Shown: positions 27,602 to 37,213, counted from the stretch's first letter. The stretch: 64,000 nt of DNA from an uncultured Mesonia sp. (GCA_947494545.1 CANLVH010000001.1:62001-126000), one strand, 5' to 3'. Program-made: numbers and translations. Notes: generated from the letters alone by a model not told the origin.

Positions 27602-28519
27602 TTAACTGTCTAGTTCTTCTTTGATGCTTGCCATAATTTTATTCCCTCCTTTTTTTAAAATTTCTTTAGCCAAATAGCTCCCTGCAAAAGAAACTTCACT
27701 AGCTTGAATAGTGGCTTTTTCTTCTAATTTTTTCTTTCCATCTAAGCTAAAAAGCGCTCCGTGAAACTCTATTTCAAAACTGTTTTTAAATTTTGCCAGA
27801 GCGCCAATTGGCGCTGTACAACCACCTTCTAACGTTCGAAGAAAATCACGTTCTATCTGCACACAAGTGGCAGTTTTCTTATCGTTTAGTTTGGCTACTG
27901 CTTTTTTTGCGTATTCGTTATACTCGTTAACAACAACTAACATAGCGCCTTGAGCCGGGGCAGGAACCATCCAGTCTAGAGTAATGTAAGATTCTGGTTT
28001 TATATGAATTCTTTCTAGGCCGGCTGCTGCAAATATTGCTCCGTGCCAATTATTGTCTTGTAATTTTTGTAAACGCGTATTTACATTTCCGCGTAAGTTT
28101 ACTACTTCATGATAGGGGTATTCATGCAGCCACTGTGCTTTTCTGCGCAAACTTCCTGTTGCAATAATGCCGTTTTTGGTTTCAAAATCTAAACCTTTAT
28201 GCACCAAAATATCGGTGTGGTTTGCTCTTGGTAAAACAGCTCCTTGAACAATTCCTTTAGGTAAAGCAGTTGGCACATCTTTCATAGAATGTACTGCTAT
28301 ATCTACTTTATCTTTTATCATGGCTACATCTAGGGTTTTTGTAAAAATACCCGTAATGCCCATTTCGTAAAGGGGTTGGTCTAAATTTAAATCGCCGGTA
28401 GATTTTACCGGCTTTAATTCTGTTTTATACCCTAAGGCTTCTAATTTATCTTTAACATTATTTGCTTGCCACAAAGCTAGTTCGCTGTCGCGTGTACCTA
28501 TACGAATTGTTTTACTCAT
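27602..28519 (-). CDS. hemC: Hydroxymethylbilane synthase (porphobilinogen deaminase)
   Basis: The 305-residue enzyme polymerises four porphobilinogens. The dipyrromethane cofactor is attached at the Cys in EGGCTAPIGA (about 231-240). GTRDSELALWQAN and HSMKDVPT are also intact. The gene starts immediately after hemA ends and continues into hemD. Confidence 0.97.
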   Translation of the reverse strand: MSKTIRIGTRDSELALWQANNVKDKLEALGYKTELKPVKSTGDLNLDQPLYEMGITGIFTKTLDVAMIKDKVDIAVHSMKDVPTALPKGIVQGAVLPRANHTDILVHKGLDFETKNGIIATGSLRRKAQWLHEYPYHEVVNLRGNVNTRLQKLQDNNWHGAIFAAAGLERIHIKPESYITLDWMVPAPAQGAMLVVVNEYNEYAKKAVAKLNDKKTATCVQIERDFLRTLEGGCTAPIGALAKFKNSFEIEFHGALFSLDGKKKLEEKATIQASEVSFAGSYLAKEILKKGGNKIMASIKEELDS

Positions 28520-29776
28520 TTAATTGGAGATATCTTCTAATTGAAAAACCTTTTGGATAAGCGCCAAACTCTCGTCTGTAGTGTCTGCGTCTTCACGCAA
28601 ATGATTGGCAAACTGGTTCATTATTTTTTGAATAATGCGGTTGGTAACAATTTCTGCTTGATCGTTATTAAAATTGCTTATTTTTTTACGCTGAAAGTCT
28701 ATTTCTGCATCTTTCATAGTACGCAATTTGCTTTTTAACGCTTTTATGGTTGGTGCAAATTTTCTAGTTTCTAACCAAGCATTAAAATCGCCTTTTACCT
28801 CTGCAATAATTTCTTCTGCTTGTGGTATAAAAGCTTTGCGTTTTTCTAAAGTTTTGTCGGTCATTTTAGACAAGTGGTCTAAATGTATTAAATTTACATT
28901 GTCCAATTCGGCTACTTCTGCAGATACATTTTTAGGAATAGAAAGGTCTAAAATTAATAAGTCTTTTTTAGGATAAAGCAACTCTTTAGAAATTGTTGGA
29001 TTTTTGGCTCCGGTTGCTACAATTAAAATATCTGTATTTCTAATTTCTGCTTGCAACTCAGCATAATCTTTTACCACCAAATCAAACTTACCGGCAACTT
29101 TTTCTGCCTTGTCTTTTGTTCTATTTATAAGTGTAATTCTTTTGTTTTGGGTGTGTTTAACCAAATTCTCGCAAGTGTTCCGGCCAATTTTTCCGGTACC
29201 AAATAACAAGATGCGTTTGTCAGAAATATTATCTATTTCGTTTAAAATATAATGTACAGATGCAAACGAAACCGATGTAACCCCAGAAGAGATTTCTGTC
29301 TCGTTCTTAATGCGTTTACTAGCTTGTATAACTGCGTTAATTAAACGCTCTAAAAATGGATTGGTGGCTTTTAAATTTTTTGATAAAGTAAAAGCATATT
29401 TTAACTGACTTATAATTTCAAAATCACCTAAAATCTGGCTGTCCAAACCGGTCCCAACTTTAAAAACGTGGTTAATGGCTTGTTGGTTTTTAAACACATA
29501 AGCCACTTTTTCAAATTCTTCTACCGTGCCACGTGTGTGCTGACAAAGTAATTTTATAAGCTGAAAAGGGTGTTGGGCAAACCCGTAAATTTCTGTACGG
29601 TTGCAAGTAGAAGTAACTAAAATACCTTCTATGCCATCTGCCTTAGCTTCTGCTATTAACGCCTTTTTTTGTTCTTCATCTAAACTAAAATGACCTCTTG
29701 TTTCGGCATCTGCTTTATGGTAGTTTAAACCAATTGCATAAAAAGAAGGATGTTTGGATATATTGTAACTCTTCAT
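28520..29776 (-). CDS. hemA: Glutamyl-tRNA reductase
   Basis: The enzyme reduces glutamyl-tRNA to glutamate-1-semialdehyde, the first committed step of the C5 heme route. The catalytic Cys lies in TSTCNRTEIYG (Cys58), and a Rossmann domain has LLFGTGKIGRNT. I use the ATG that gives MKSYNISKHPSFYAIGLNY (29776). Longer in-frame starts at 29794 and 29809 exist, but the promoter element at 29807-29814 rules out the longest. It heads the hemA-hemC-hemD transcript and diverges from an AraC-type regulator. Confidence 0.95.
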   Translation of the reverse strand: MKSYNISKHPSFYAIGLNYHKADAETRGHFSLDEEQKKALIAEAKADGIEGILVTSTCNRTEIYGFAQHPFQLIKLLCQHTRGTVEEFEKVAYVFKNQQAINHVFKVGTGLDSQILGDFEIISQLKYAFTLSKNLKATNPFLERLINAVIQASKRIKNETEISSGVTSVSFASVHYILNEIDNISDKRILLFGTGKIGRNTCENLVKHTQNKRITLINRTKDKAEKVAGKFDLVVKDYAELQAEIRNTDILIVATGAKNPTISKELLYPKKDLLILDLSIPKNVSAEVAELDNVNLIHLDHLSKMTDKTLEKRKAFIPQAEEIIAEVKGDFNAWLETRKFAPTIKALKSKLRTMKDAEIDFQRKKISNFNNDQAEIVTNRIIQKIMNQFANHLREDADTTDESLALIQKVFQLEDISN

Positions 29777-29806
29777 AGAAGCGGTTATCGTCATAAATAT
29801 TCTGCA

Positions 29807-29814
29807 CAAAAGTA
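29807..29814 (-). promoter_or_regulatory. -7 box TACTTTTG of hemA
   Basis: On the minus strand TACTTTTG followed by TG. It lies about 31-38 bases upstream of the chosen hemA start. Its position excludes translation starting at 29809. Confidence 0.55.
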
Positions 29815-29909
29815 ATAGCTATATTTCTATAAAAGTAACGACAAAAGTTCTTTTATTGTCGTTGTAAGTTATTTTGGCTTTAATAAACCGATTTTTCGGG
29901 TATTTACCT

Positions 29910-29917
29910 TACTTTTG
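29910..29917 (+). promoter_or_regulatory. -7 box TACTTTTG of the AraC-family gene
   Basis: A perfect TAnnTTTG about 70 bases upstream of the regulator start and about 95 bases from the divergent hemA box. No TTG at the usual distance was found. Confidence 0.45.
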
Positions 29918-29986
29918 TAAGCTTAACAGGTCTTTTGCTGTTCGTACTTTAGAACCGTTCTAAATAAAAGATCAAGATTTTTAGCT

Positions 29987-30886
29987 ATGATAAATCAAAA
30001 AAATAACGCCCGAAGTTCTTTTCAAATTATTGAGATTGAAGAAGGTTTTAAATTTTTTACCTACCAAAATGAAACCACCGAAGTACAAAAAAATGTACGC
30101 GATGTACACCGTAATTTCATTCAGTTCCAGTTTTGTGTAAAGGGAAAAGTTAAACTTAATTTTAACCAAGGTCGTTACGGCTTAGATTTAGGCGAAGAAA
30201 AAGCATTGCTCTTATACAACCCAACACAAAAGCTGCCTTTTGATGTAGAAATAGCGCCAAAATCTTGGTTGGTAACGGCTTTAATTTCCATAGAGAAATT
30301 TCACTCTTTATTTTCAGAAGAAGCTAATTATATAGATTTCCTTACGGAAGATAACCGCGGTAAAAAATACTATCAGGAGTTAGATATTAGTCCGTCGTTG
30401 GCCGTTGTGCTAAGTCAGATTTTAAATTTTAACCTGCATCCTTCCGTAAAGAAAATTTACTTAAAAGGTAAATTATATGAACTGGTAGCACTTTATTTTA
30501 ATAGACCGGAAGAAGTAGATACAGAACAATGTCCGTTTTTAGAAGACGAAAATAATGTAAAACGCATTAGGCAAGCCAAAGAAATAATTATAAACCGAAT
30601 GGCAGAGCCGCCAACCTTAACAGAGCTTGCAAAAGAAATTGGCTTGAGTTTAAAAAAGCTAAAAGAAGGTTTTAAAGAAATTTACGGCGATACGGTTTTC
30701 GGGTTTTTATTAGATTATAAATTAGATTATGCCAGAAAATTGCTGGAAACCGGCGATTATAATGTAAACGAAGTAGGATTAAAAGTGGGTTACAGTACCG
30801 CCAGTCATTTTATTGCGGCTTTTAGAAAGAAATTTGGGACCACGCCAAAGAAATATATTATGTCTCTTTCTACATCAAATAATTGA
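29987..30886 (+). CDS. AraC-family transcriptional regulator
   Basis: The 299-residue protein has a C-terminal two-helix-turn-helix AraC domain (about 200-295, with AKEIGLSLKKLKEGFKEIYG and VGYSTASHFIAAFRKKFG) and a variable N-terminal ligand or oligomerisation part. It diverges from hemA and precedes hemH, a placement that suggests, but does not prove, control of heme genes. A TTCCGTAAAG copy at 30442-30451 encodes Ser-Val-Lys. Confidence 0.9.
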   Translation: MINQKNNARSSFQIIEIEEGFKFFTYQNETTEVQKNVRDVHRNFIQFQFCVKGKVKLNFNQGRYGLDLGEEKALLLYNPTQKLPFDVEIAPKSWLVTALISIEKFHSLFSEEANYIDFLTEDNRGKKYYQELDISPSLAVVLSQILNFNLHPSVKKIYLKGKLYELVALYFNRPEEVDTEQCPFLEDENNVKRIRQAKEIIINRMAEPPTLTELAKEIGLSLKKLKEGFKEIYGDTVFGFLLDYKLDYARKLLETGDYNVNEVGLKVGYSTASHFIAAFRKKFGTTPKKYIMSLSTSNN

Positions 30887-31120
30887 AAATGATAATAAAA
30901 GCTAACGCTATAAAATAAAGAGTTTTATAAGGCTTATTAAAATTTAGCCAATCTTTATTTGCAATTATAGCCAAATATTAATTAACTATTAAAAAATGCA
31001 AAAACTAAGTTTAAAATACAATTTCGGCAAACAGATGTTAAATTTAGTTATTCATTACAGCTGTCATTTTATTGAAGATTAAATTTGGTTATTATTTATA
31101 GCAATCGTATAGAATAGTTG

Positions 31121-31128
31121 TATTTTTG
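31121..31128 (+). promoter_or_regulatory. -7 box TATTTTTG of hemH
   Basis: A perfect TAnnTTTG ending 14 bases before the hemH start. The rest of the 256-base gap from 30887 is AT-rich with no other structure that I can support. Confidence 0.45.
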
Positions 31129-31142
31129 AAAAAAAAGTTTGT

Positions 31143-32186
31143 ATGAGTAAAGGTGTTCTTCTTGTAAATTTGGGTTCGCCAGATAGTACTAATCCTAAAG
31201 ATGTAAAAAAGTACTTGGATGAATTTTTAATGGACGAGCGCGTGATAGACGTTCCCTATTTATTGCGAGCATTTATCGTTAAAGGAATTGTCTTAAACAC
31301 TAGACCTAAAAAATCCGCCGCAGCTTACGAGAAAATTTGGTGGGAAGAAGGCTCGCCTTTAATTGTGCTATCTGAGCGTTTGCAAGAAAAAATAGATGCG
31401 CATACCGGCGTACCAATTGCTTTGGCTATGCGGTATGGTAAACCCTCTATAAAATCTGGTTTGCAAGAATTGGCAGACAAAGGCGTAGACGATGTTTTGT
31501 TGTTACCGCTTTATCCGCAATTTGCAATGGCAACCACAGAAACTATTTTGGTATTGGCAGAACAATTGCAAGAAGAGTTTTTTCCACAAATAAAATTTAC
31601 AACTGTTCCGCCGTTTTATAATCATCCAGATTATATTACTGTTTTAGCGCGTAGCATTGCAGAAACAATAGACGATTTAGATTTTGAACACCTTTTGTTT
31701 AGCTACCACGGTGTTCCGGAAAGACACATTAAAAAAAGCGACATTACCAACTCGCATTGTAAAATAGATGGCAGTTGTTGCCAAACGCCATCTCCGGCGC
31801 ATCAATTTTGCTATCGTCACCAATGTTTTGAAACCACGCGTTTGGTAGCAGAAATGTTAGAATTGCCAGAAGATAAATACAGTGTCTCCTTTCAATCTCG
31901 TTTAGGTTTTGACCCGTGGTTAAAACCATATACAGACAGAACTATAGAAAAGTTTGGCCTTAACGGAATGAAAAAAATGGCAGTGGTTACCCCGGCTTTT
32001 GTTTCTGATTGTTTAGAAACTTTAGAGGAAATAGCTATGGAAGGTAAAGAGATTTTTGAAGAAGTTGGTGGCGAAGAATTTACTGTAATCCCTTGTCTAA
32101 ACGACAGAGAAGATTGGGTAAAAACCCTAAGCAGATGGATAGACGAATGGGCAAACAAGCTGGAAACCAAAAAAGAAAATGCCTAA
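31143..32186 (+). CDS. hemH: Ferrochelatase
   Basis: The 347-residue enzyme inserts Fe2+ into protoporphyrin IX, the last step of heme synthesis. The iron-site segment FSYHGVPERHIKKSD is present, followed by a Cys-containing region (HCKIDGSCC, FCYRHQC) and a C-terminal FVSDCLETLEEI helix. The downstream MATE gene overlaps its end by eight bases, so the two are cotranscribed. Confidence 0.96.
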   Translation: MSKGVLLVNLGSPDSTNPKDVKKYLDEFLMDERVIDVPYLLRAFIVKGIVLNTRPKKSAAAYEKIWWEEGSPLIVLSERLQEKIDAHTGVPIALAMRYGKPSIKSGLQELADKGVDDVLLLPLYPQFAMATTETILVLAEQLQEEFFPQIKFTTVPPFYNHPDYITVLARSIAETIDDLDFEHLLFSYHGVPERHIKKSDITNSHCKIDGSCCQTPSPAHQFCYRHQCFETTRLVAEMLELPEDKYSVSFQSRLGFDPWLKPYTDRTIEKFGLNGMKKMAVVTPAFVSDCLETLEEIAMEGKEIFEEVGGEEFTVIPCLNDREDWVKTLSRWIDEWANKLETKKENA

Positions 32187-33570
32187 AAAGGTAAATGCAG
32201 AAGATTTAGGAAATAAGCCTATTGCAAATTTACTGGTAAAACAATCTGTACCCGCGGCTATTGGTATTCTTGTCATGTCGCTCAATATTCTGGTAGATAC
32301 CATATTTGTAGGTAACTGGATTGGCCCAACGGCTATTGCCGCGATAAATGTGGTATTACCGGTTTCTTTTTTTATAGCAGCTTTGGGCTTGGCAATTGGC
32401 ATTGGCGGCTCTTCTATTATTTCGCGAGCTTTAGGCGCCAATAATCGTGAAAAAGCATTAAAAACTTTCGGGAATCAAATTACTTTAACGATAGTTTTAT
32501 GTGCGCTTCTGGTAGGTGTTGGTCTGAGTTTTATAGATAGTATTATTCCTGCCTTTGGCGGACAAGGAGAAATCTTTGCTCCCGCAAAAATTTATTACCG
32601 CATTGTTTTGTACGGCGTTCCTATTTTGGCTTTAACCATGATGGGTAATAACGTAATTAGAGCAGAAGGGAAACCTAAATTTGCCATGATTGCTATGGTT
32701 ATACCATCTGTAGGAAATCTTTTGGCAGATTACGTTTTAATTAATCTTTTAGATATGGGAATGGCCGGTGCGGCCTGGGCTACTACCGGTTCTTATATAG
32801 TTAGTTTTCTATATATCTTTTGGTTTTTTATGTCTAAAAACTCAGAACTTAAAATTGATTTAAAGCATTTTGGGTTCGATTTGTCTGTTTTAAAAGAAAT
32901 TGCAGCCTTGGGTTTTGTAACCTTGGCCAGACAAGCAATAGTGAGTGTAACCTATTTATTAATGAACAATATTTTGTTTGATTTAGGTGGCGCTAATGCT
33001 GTTACCGTATATGCTATTATTGCGCGTATGCTCATGTTTGCACTTTTTCCTATTTTGGGTATAACACAAGGTTTTTTACCAATTGCCGGTTTTAATTACG
33101 GCGCAAAAAAACCACGACGGGTGCACAAAAGTATAAATTTGGCAATAGGAAGCGCAAGCGTAATGGCTTTAGTAGTTTTTGGCGTTATAATGATTTTTGC
33201 CGAAAATATTGCTGCCGTCTTTACTACAGATGCACAAATATTGGCAGAAACCCCCTCATCTATGCGCTGGGTTTTTGCAGCTTTGCCGGTTATTGCCTTG
33301 CAGCTAATTGGGTCGGCTTATTTTCAAGCTATCGGGAAAGCTATTCCTGCTTTATTACTTACTTTAACCAGACAAGGTTTCTTTTTTATTCCGTTAATTT
33401 TAATATTACCCAATTATTTTGGCGAGTTGGGAGTTTGGATTTCCTTTCCATTGGCAGATATTATTTCTACCATTGTGACCGGATTTTTTCTAAACCGCGA
33501 AATTAGGTTGCATATTAAACCTTCGGAAATGGAAAAAACACCTACATTTAATAAAAACACTAGCACTTAA
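32179..33570 (+). CDS. MATE-family efflux transporter
   Basis: The 463-residue membrane protein has about twelve hydrophobic segments and the MATE pattern of two homologous halves. It exports cationic compounds in exchange for Na+ or H+; the actual substrate is unknown. Translational overlap with hemH raises the possibility that it exports a porphyrin or other heme-linked compound, which is inference. Confidence 0.92.
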   Translation: MPKKVNAEDLGNKPIANLLVKQSVPAAIGILVMSLNILVDTIFVGNWIGPTAIAAINVVLPVSFFIAALGLAIGIGGSSIISRALGANNREKALKTFGNQITLTIVLCALLVGVGLSFIDSIIPAFGGQGEIFAPAKIYYRIVLYGVPILALTMMGNNVIRAEGKPKFAMIAMVIPSVGNLLADYVLINLLDMGMAGAAWATTGSYIVSFLYIFWFFMSKNSELKIDLKHFGFDLSVLKEIAALGFVTLARQAIVSVTYLLMNNILFDLGGANAVTVYAIIARMLMFALFPILGITQGFLPIAGFNYGAKKPRRVHKSINLAIGSASVMALVVFGVIMIFAENIAAVFTTDAQILAETPSSMRWVFAALPVIALQLIGSAYFQAIGKAIPALLLTLTRQGFFFIPLILILPNYFGELGVWISFPLADIISTIVTGFFLNREIRLHIKPSEMEKTPTFNKNTST

Positions 33571-33779
33571 TTGGGTTTAGCACAATAGCATTTCGGCGAA
33601 AGCCAAGACATCAAATATCTTTGGTATAACAGTAGGGTTATTTTGGTTTTAAGTTTTTGTGGTTTTTTAATTTTCTTTCTATCCATTTCCACTTTGCTTA
33701 TAGCATAAAGCATACGGCGTAAAGCCATCTTTTTAAAAAATTCCCATTTCTTTCTAAAGTTTAGGCGTATTTTTAACTT

Positions 33780-34457
33780 ATGAAAATTTTGATAATCGAA
33801 GACGAAAAAGATTTGCAAAATGCCTTGGCGGAACATTTCCGTAAAGAAAAATTTGTGATAGAAGTTGCCGATAACTACATGCAAGCTCACGAAAAAATTG
33901 GCGTGTATGATTACGATTGTATTCTGTTAGATATTATGTTGCCGGGCGGCAGCGGCTTAGAACTTTTAAAATATCTTAAAAGTTTGGGCAAGTCAGATAA
34001 CGTGATTGTTATCTCTGCAAAAAACTCGTTAGAAGATAAGCTGGAAGGGTTGTCGTTGGGAGCCGATGATTATTTGACAAAACCTTTTCATATTGCAGAA
34101 TTAAACGCGCGGGTAAAAGCTGTTTTACGACGAAATACATTTGACGGAAAAAATACCATTAGCGTAAATAATTTAAGTTTAAATATAGACGACAGGATTT
34201 TGTTGGTAAACGAAAAAGAAGTACATCTTAACCGAAAGGAATTTGATATTTTAAGTTACTTTCTGGCCAACCAAAAACGCTTGGTAACCAAAAGCACTTT
34301 GGCCGAGCACGTTTGGGGAGATCATATAGACCAAGCAGATAATTTTGATTTTATTTACTACCAGATAAAAAATTTACGTAAAAAACTCTCTAAAGCCAAT
34401 GCCAGAATTGCTATAGAAGCGCATTATGGCGTTGGTTATAAACTCTTGCCGGAATGA
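33780..34457 (+). CDS. OmpR-family response regulator
   Basis: The 225-residue protein has a receiver domain with phospho-acceptor Asp51 (CILLDIMLPGGSG) and Lys101 (YLTKPF), and a C-terminal winged helix (about 130-225). Its stop overlaps the kinase start by four bases, so the pair is coupled. A TATCTTTG box at 33616-33623 is a possible distant promoter. A TTTCCGTAAAG copy at 33836-33846 encodes Phe-Arg-Lys. Confidence 0.95.
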   Translation: MKILIIEDEKDLQNALAEHFRKEKFVIEVADNYMQAHEKIGVYDYDCILLDIMLPGGSGLELLKYLKSLGKSDNVIVISAKNSLEDKLEGLSLGADDYLTKPFHIAELNARVKAVLRRNTFDGKNTISVNNLSLNIDDRILLVNEKEVHLNRKEFDILSYFLANQKRLVTKSTLAEHVWGDHIDQADNFDFIYYQIKNLRKKLSKANARIAIEAHYGVGYKLLPE

Positions 34458-35722
34458 AACTGCATAACCAATCGCTTATTTATTTAACCCTTGCCTTTTT
34501 TGTAATAATTGGGGTTTGGTCTTTTGTGTTTTATATAGATTTAAAAGACGAAATAAGAGATAGCATAGACGATGGCTTAGATAATAATAGATTGTTGCTT
34601 TTACAGCAAATAGAAAAAGACAGTAGTTTGTTGCAACAAACAGAATTTGGTGGCAATAATTTTTCCGTAAAGCAAATTTCGCGTAAAAATGCTTTGGCGC
34701 AAAAAGATGTGCTTAAAGACACGATGATGTATCGGCTTAACGAAGATGATTTAGAGCCGGTGCGTATTTTGCACACCAGCTTTAGACAGCAAGATAAATA
34801 TTACCACCTTAAAATTATCTCTTCTTTGGTAGAAGAAGATGATTTGATAGAAGATGCGTTTTACAATATTTTGTTACTTTTTATCGTGCTGGTAGTAAGT
34901 ACATTTATTATTAATAACTTTCTTTTAAAGCGTTTATGGAATCCTTTTTACGATTTATTAGAACAAATAAGCCGCTATAAACTAGATAAAGATACGCACG
35001 CCATAAAGAGTAAAACCAATACCAAAGAATTTTTGGCTTTGCAAGAAGCGGCAAATAAACTTTTGTTACATTCTAAAGAAACCTACAGAGCGCAAAAAGA
35101 ATTTACAGAAAATGCCGCCCACGAATTGCAAACCCCACTGGCAGTTATGGCCAATAGATTAGAGCTTTTGCTGGAGTCTGAAAACTTAAACGCTTTAGAA
35201 AGCAAGCAAATTGCAGAAATTTTACAAACCCTAAACAGATTAAACCATCTAAACAAAGCTTTGTTGCTTTTGGCCAAAATAGAGAATAAGCAATATAACG
35301 AGCAGGAGAAAATAAATATTACAAAACTTATAGAAGAGGTTTTAAAAGATTTTGAAGATTTTATAGACTATAAAAACTTGCAGATAAAACGGCAATACAC
35401 GCAAGATATCACCCTAAACTTAGATAAACATTTGGCGTTTGTGCTGTGCAGCAATTTAATTAAAAATGCGTTATTTCATAGTCACGAAAATGCAGAAATC
35501 ATCATAAAAAGTAACAACAATAAACTCTCTATCTGCAATACCGCCAACGCAAAAGCTCTAGACGGGTCTACTATTTTTAACCGTTTTACCAAAGGCGGCA
35601 ACCAAACCAAAAGTACCGGAATTGGTCTGGCAGTGGCCAAAGCTATTTGCGATTATTACGGTTTGCAGCTAAGCTATACTTATTTAGCTAAAGAAAATCA
35701 GCATTGTTTTGAGATTTCTTAA
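34454..35722 (+). CDS. Sensor histidine kinase
   Basis: The 422-residue inner-membrane kinase has two membrane helices (about 9-28 and 136-160) around a periplasmic sensor loop of about 105 residues. The phosphorylated His is in ENAAHELQTPLAV, and the ATPase domain has NLIKNALFHS (N box) and STGIGLAVAKAI (G box). It works with the preceding regulator. Two PepSY-like secreted proteins follow, possible targets or accessories. Confidence 0.95.
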   Translation: MKLHNQSLIYLTLAFFVIIGVWSFVFYIDLKDEIRDSIDDGLDNNRLLLLQQIEKDSSLLQQTEFGGNNFSVKQISRKNALAQKDVLKDTMMYRLNEDDLEPVRILHTSFRQQDKYYHLKIISSLVEEDDLIEDAFYNILLLFIVLVVSTFIINNFLLKRLWNPFYDLLEQISRYKLDKDTHAIKSKTNTKEFLALQEAANKLLLHSKETYRAQKEFTENAAHELQTPLAVMANRLELLLESENLNALESKQIAEILQTLNRLNHLNKALLLLAKIENKQYNEQEKINITKLIEEVLKDFEDFIDYKNLQIKRQYTQDITLNLDKHLAFVLCSNLIKNALFHSHENAEIIIKSNNNKLSICNTANAKALDGSTIFNRFTKGGNQTKSTGIGLAVAKAICDYYGLQLSYTYLAKENQHCFEIS

Positions 35723-35801
35723 ACGCTGCAAAAGATGGTAATTTTTTTTTAATTTTTTTCCGCGGAAGCTAAAATTCCCAATTCTTTCCTGATTCTGACT
35801 G

Positions 35802-35809
35802 TAGCTTTG
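35802..35809 (+). promoter_or_regulatory. -7 box TAGCTTTG ahead of the PepSY-like genes
   Basis: A perfect TAnnTTTG 25 bases before the first PepSY-like start, so these two genes can be transcribed apart from the two-component pair. Confidence 0.45.
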
Positions 35810-35834
35810 GTGTATAATTAAAAAAACAAAAGTT

Positions 35835-36272
35835 ATGAAACGATTAGGAATAAGCTTTTTACTAGTATTTTTTGTAGGAATTTTTTACGGAACGGCGCAG
35901 GACTTAAATCCCAACGAAGTGCCTTCTGTAATAGTAAACAGCTTTAAAAAAGAATTCCCTAAAGCAAGCGATGTAGAATGGGAATTAAAAACCAATGATG
36001 TTTACGAAGTGGATTTTGAAATTGGGTATTTTACAGATTACGAAGCTTGGTTTGATGCCAACGGCAAGTTGCTAAAATATAGCGAAGAACTTTCTAAAAG
36101 CGATTTACCAAAAATTGTAAAAGAGTACGTAAAAACAAACCACGCGTCCTTTCATATAGACGATGCCGAAAAAATTGTAGAAGGCAATAAAACCCACTAC
36201 AAAGTAGAGATTGAAGATGGCGCAAAGGAGCAAAACCTCTTTTTTGACGAAAACGGAAAAATAAAAAAATAA
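35835..36272 (+). CDS. Secreted PepSY-like protein
   Basis: A 145-residue protein with a signal peptide (about 1-21) and two repeats of the PepSY-like (DUF2874) pattern: VIVNSFKKEFPKASDVEWEL...YEVDFEI...AWFDANGKLLK, then a second weaker unit. Such proteins occur next to two-component systems in Bacteroidetes. The function is unknown. A periplasmic binding role is inferred. It is followed after 24 bases by a longer relative. Confidence 0.8.
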   Translation: MKRLGISFLLVFFVGIFYGTAQDLNPNEVPSVIVNSFKKEFPKASDVEWELKTNDVYEVDFEIGYFTDYEAWFDANGKLLKYSEELSKSDLPKIVKEYVKTNHASFHIDDAEKIVEGNKTHYKVEIEDGAKEQNLFFDENGKIKK

Positions 36273-36296
36273 TAAACCCCTTAAACACTAGAGACC

Positions 36297-37142
36297 ATGA
36301 AAATTAAAATTTTTGTATTAAGTATCTTACTTGTAGCCTTTACGGCTTGCAGTAACGATGACGACCAAGTTGGAGCAGAAAACTCTATAGAGCTTAGCCA
36401 AGAGCAAATTCCCGCGGCTATTAATACTTACGTGAGCAGCAACTTTGCAACGCATAGTATAGAAAAGGTTTTTAAAGAAACCAATGCAAACAAAATAGAA
36501 TACGCGGTTTATTTAAGTCAGAATGTGCAATTAGAATTTAACGAAGCTTTCGAAATTACGCAAATAGATGCGCAATCGGCTTTACCAAATTCTGTAATTC
36601 CGCAAAGCATTTTAGATTATGTTGCGACCAATTATCCAAATCAAGTAATTACAGATTGGGAGTTAGAAGCAACGCATCAAGAAGTTGAGCTAGACAATGG
36701 CTTAGAACTAGAGTTTGATTTAAACGGTAATTTTATAGGAATTGACGAAGACCAAGACGACACAGAAGATGAAAACGAAGAGGTTTTAGCAGAAGCCGAA
36801 ATACCTTCAGAAATCATAAACTTTATCAACACACATTTTGGAAATTCTACTATTGTAAAAGCGGTAAAAGAAACAGAGGATAACCAAATTACTTATGAGG
36901 TTTACCTTTCGGGGAATGTGCAATTGGAGTTTAACGAAGCGTTTGAAACTATAGAAATAGATGCAGTTACTGCTTTGCCAAATTCTGTAATTCCGCAAAG
37001 CATTTTAGATTATGTTGCTGCCAATTACCCTAACCAAGTTATAATAGGGTGGGAGTTAGAAAACAACCAACAAAAAGTAGAATTAAACAACGAAACCGAT
37101 TTAATTTTTGACTTGAATGGCAATTTTATTGGCATAGAATAA
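36297..37142 (+). CDS. Lipoprotein made of duplicated PepSY-like units
   Basis: The 281-residue lipoprotein (signal ending FTAC, Cys18) is built from a tandem duplication: residues about 36-150 and 168-281 are close copies. Both carry NSVIPQSILDYVA..NYPNQVI, and the DNA around 36590-36640 and 36980-37030 is almost identical. Each half holds two PepSY-like (DUF2874) units, giving four in total. An acidic linker (EDQDDTEDENEE) joins them. The likely location is the outer face of the inner or outer membrane. Confidence 0.85.
   Translation: MKIKIFVLSILLVAFTACSNDDDQVGAENSIELSQEQIPAAINTYVSSNFATHSIEKVFKETNANKIEYAVYLSQNVQLEFNEAFEITQIDAQSALPNSVIPQSILDYVATNYPNQVITDWELEATHQEVELDNGLELEFDLNGNFIGIDEDQDDTEDENEEVLAEAEIPSEIINFINTHFGNSTIVKAVKETEDNQITYEVYLSGNVQLEFNEAFETIEIDAVTALPNSVIPQSILDYVAANYPNQVIIGWELENNQQKVELNNETDLIFDLNGNFIGIE
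36403..37140 (+). repeat. Tandem intragenic duplication (about 345 bases per copy)
   Basis: Copy one is about 36403-36750 and copy two about 36799-37140. The best-conserved stretches, around 36590-36630 and 36981-37020, are nearly identical in DNA as well as protein, pointing to a recent duplication or gene conversion. Confidence 0.75.
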
Positions 37143-37166
37143 GTTTTTGAAAATAAGCTTTATTAG

Positions 37167-37197
37167 AAAACGGCTGTGGTTTTACCGCAGCCGTTTT
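37167..37197. terminator. Terminator after PepSY-like lipoprotein gene
   Basis: AAAACGGCTGTGG pairs with CCGCAGCCGTTTT (one G-T wobble) around a 5-base loop, followed by more T. It separates the convergent genes on either side. Confidence 0.85.
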
Positions 37198-37213
37198 TTT
37201 AAGCAAACAAATG

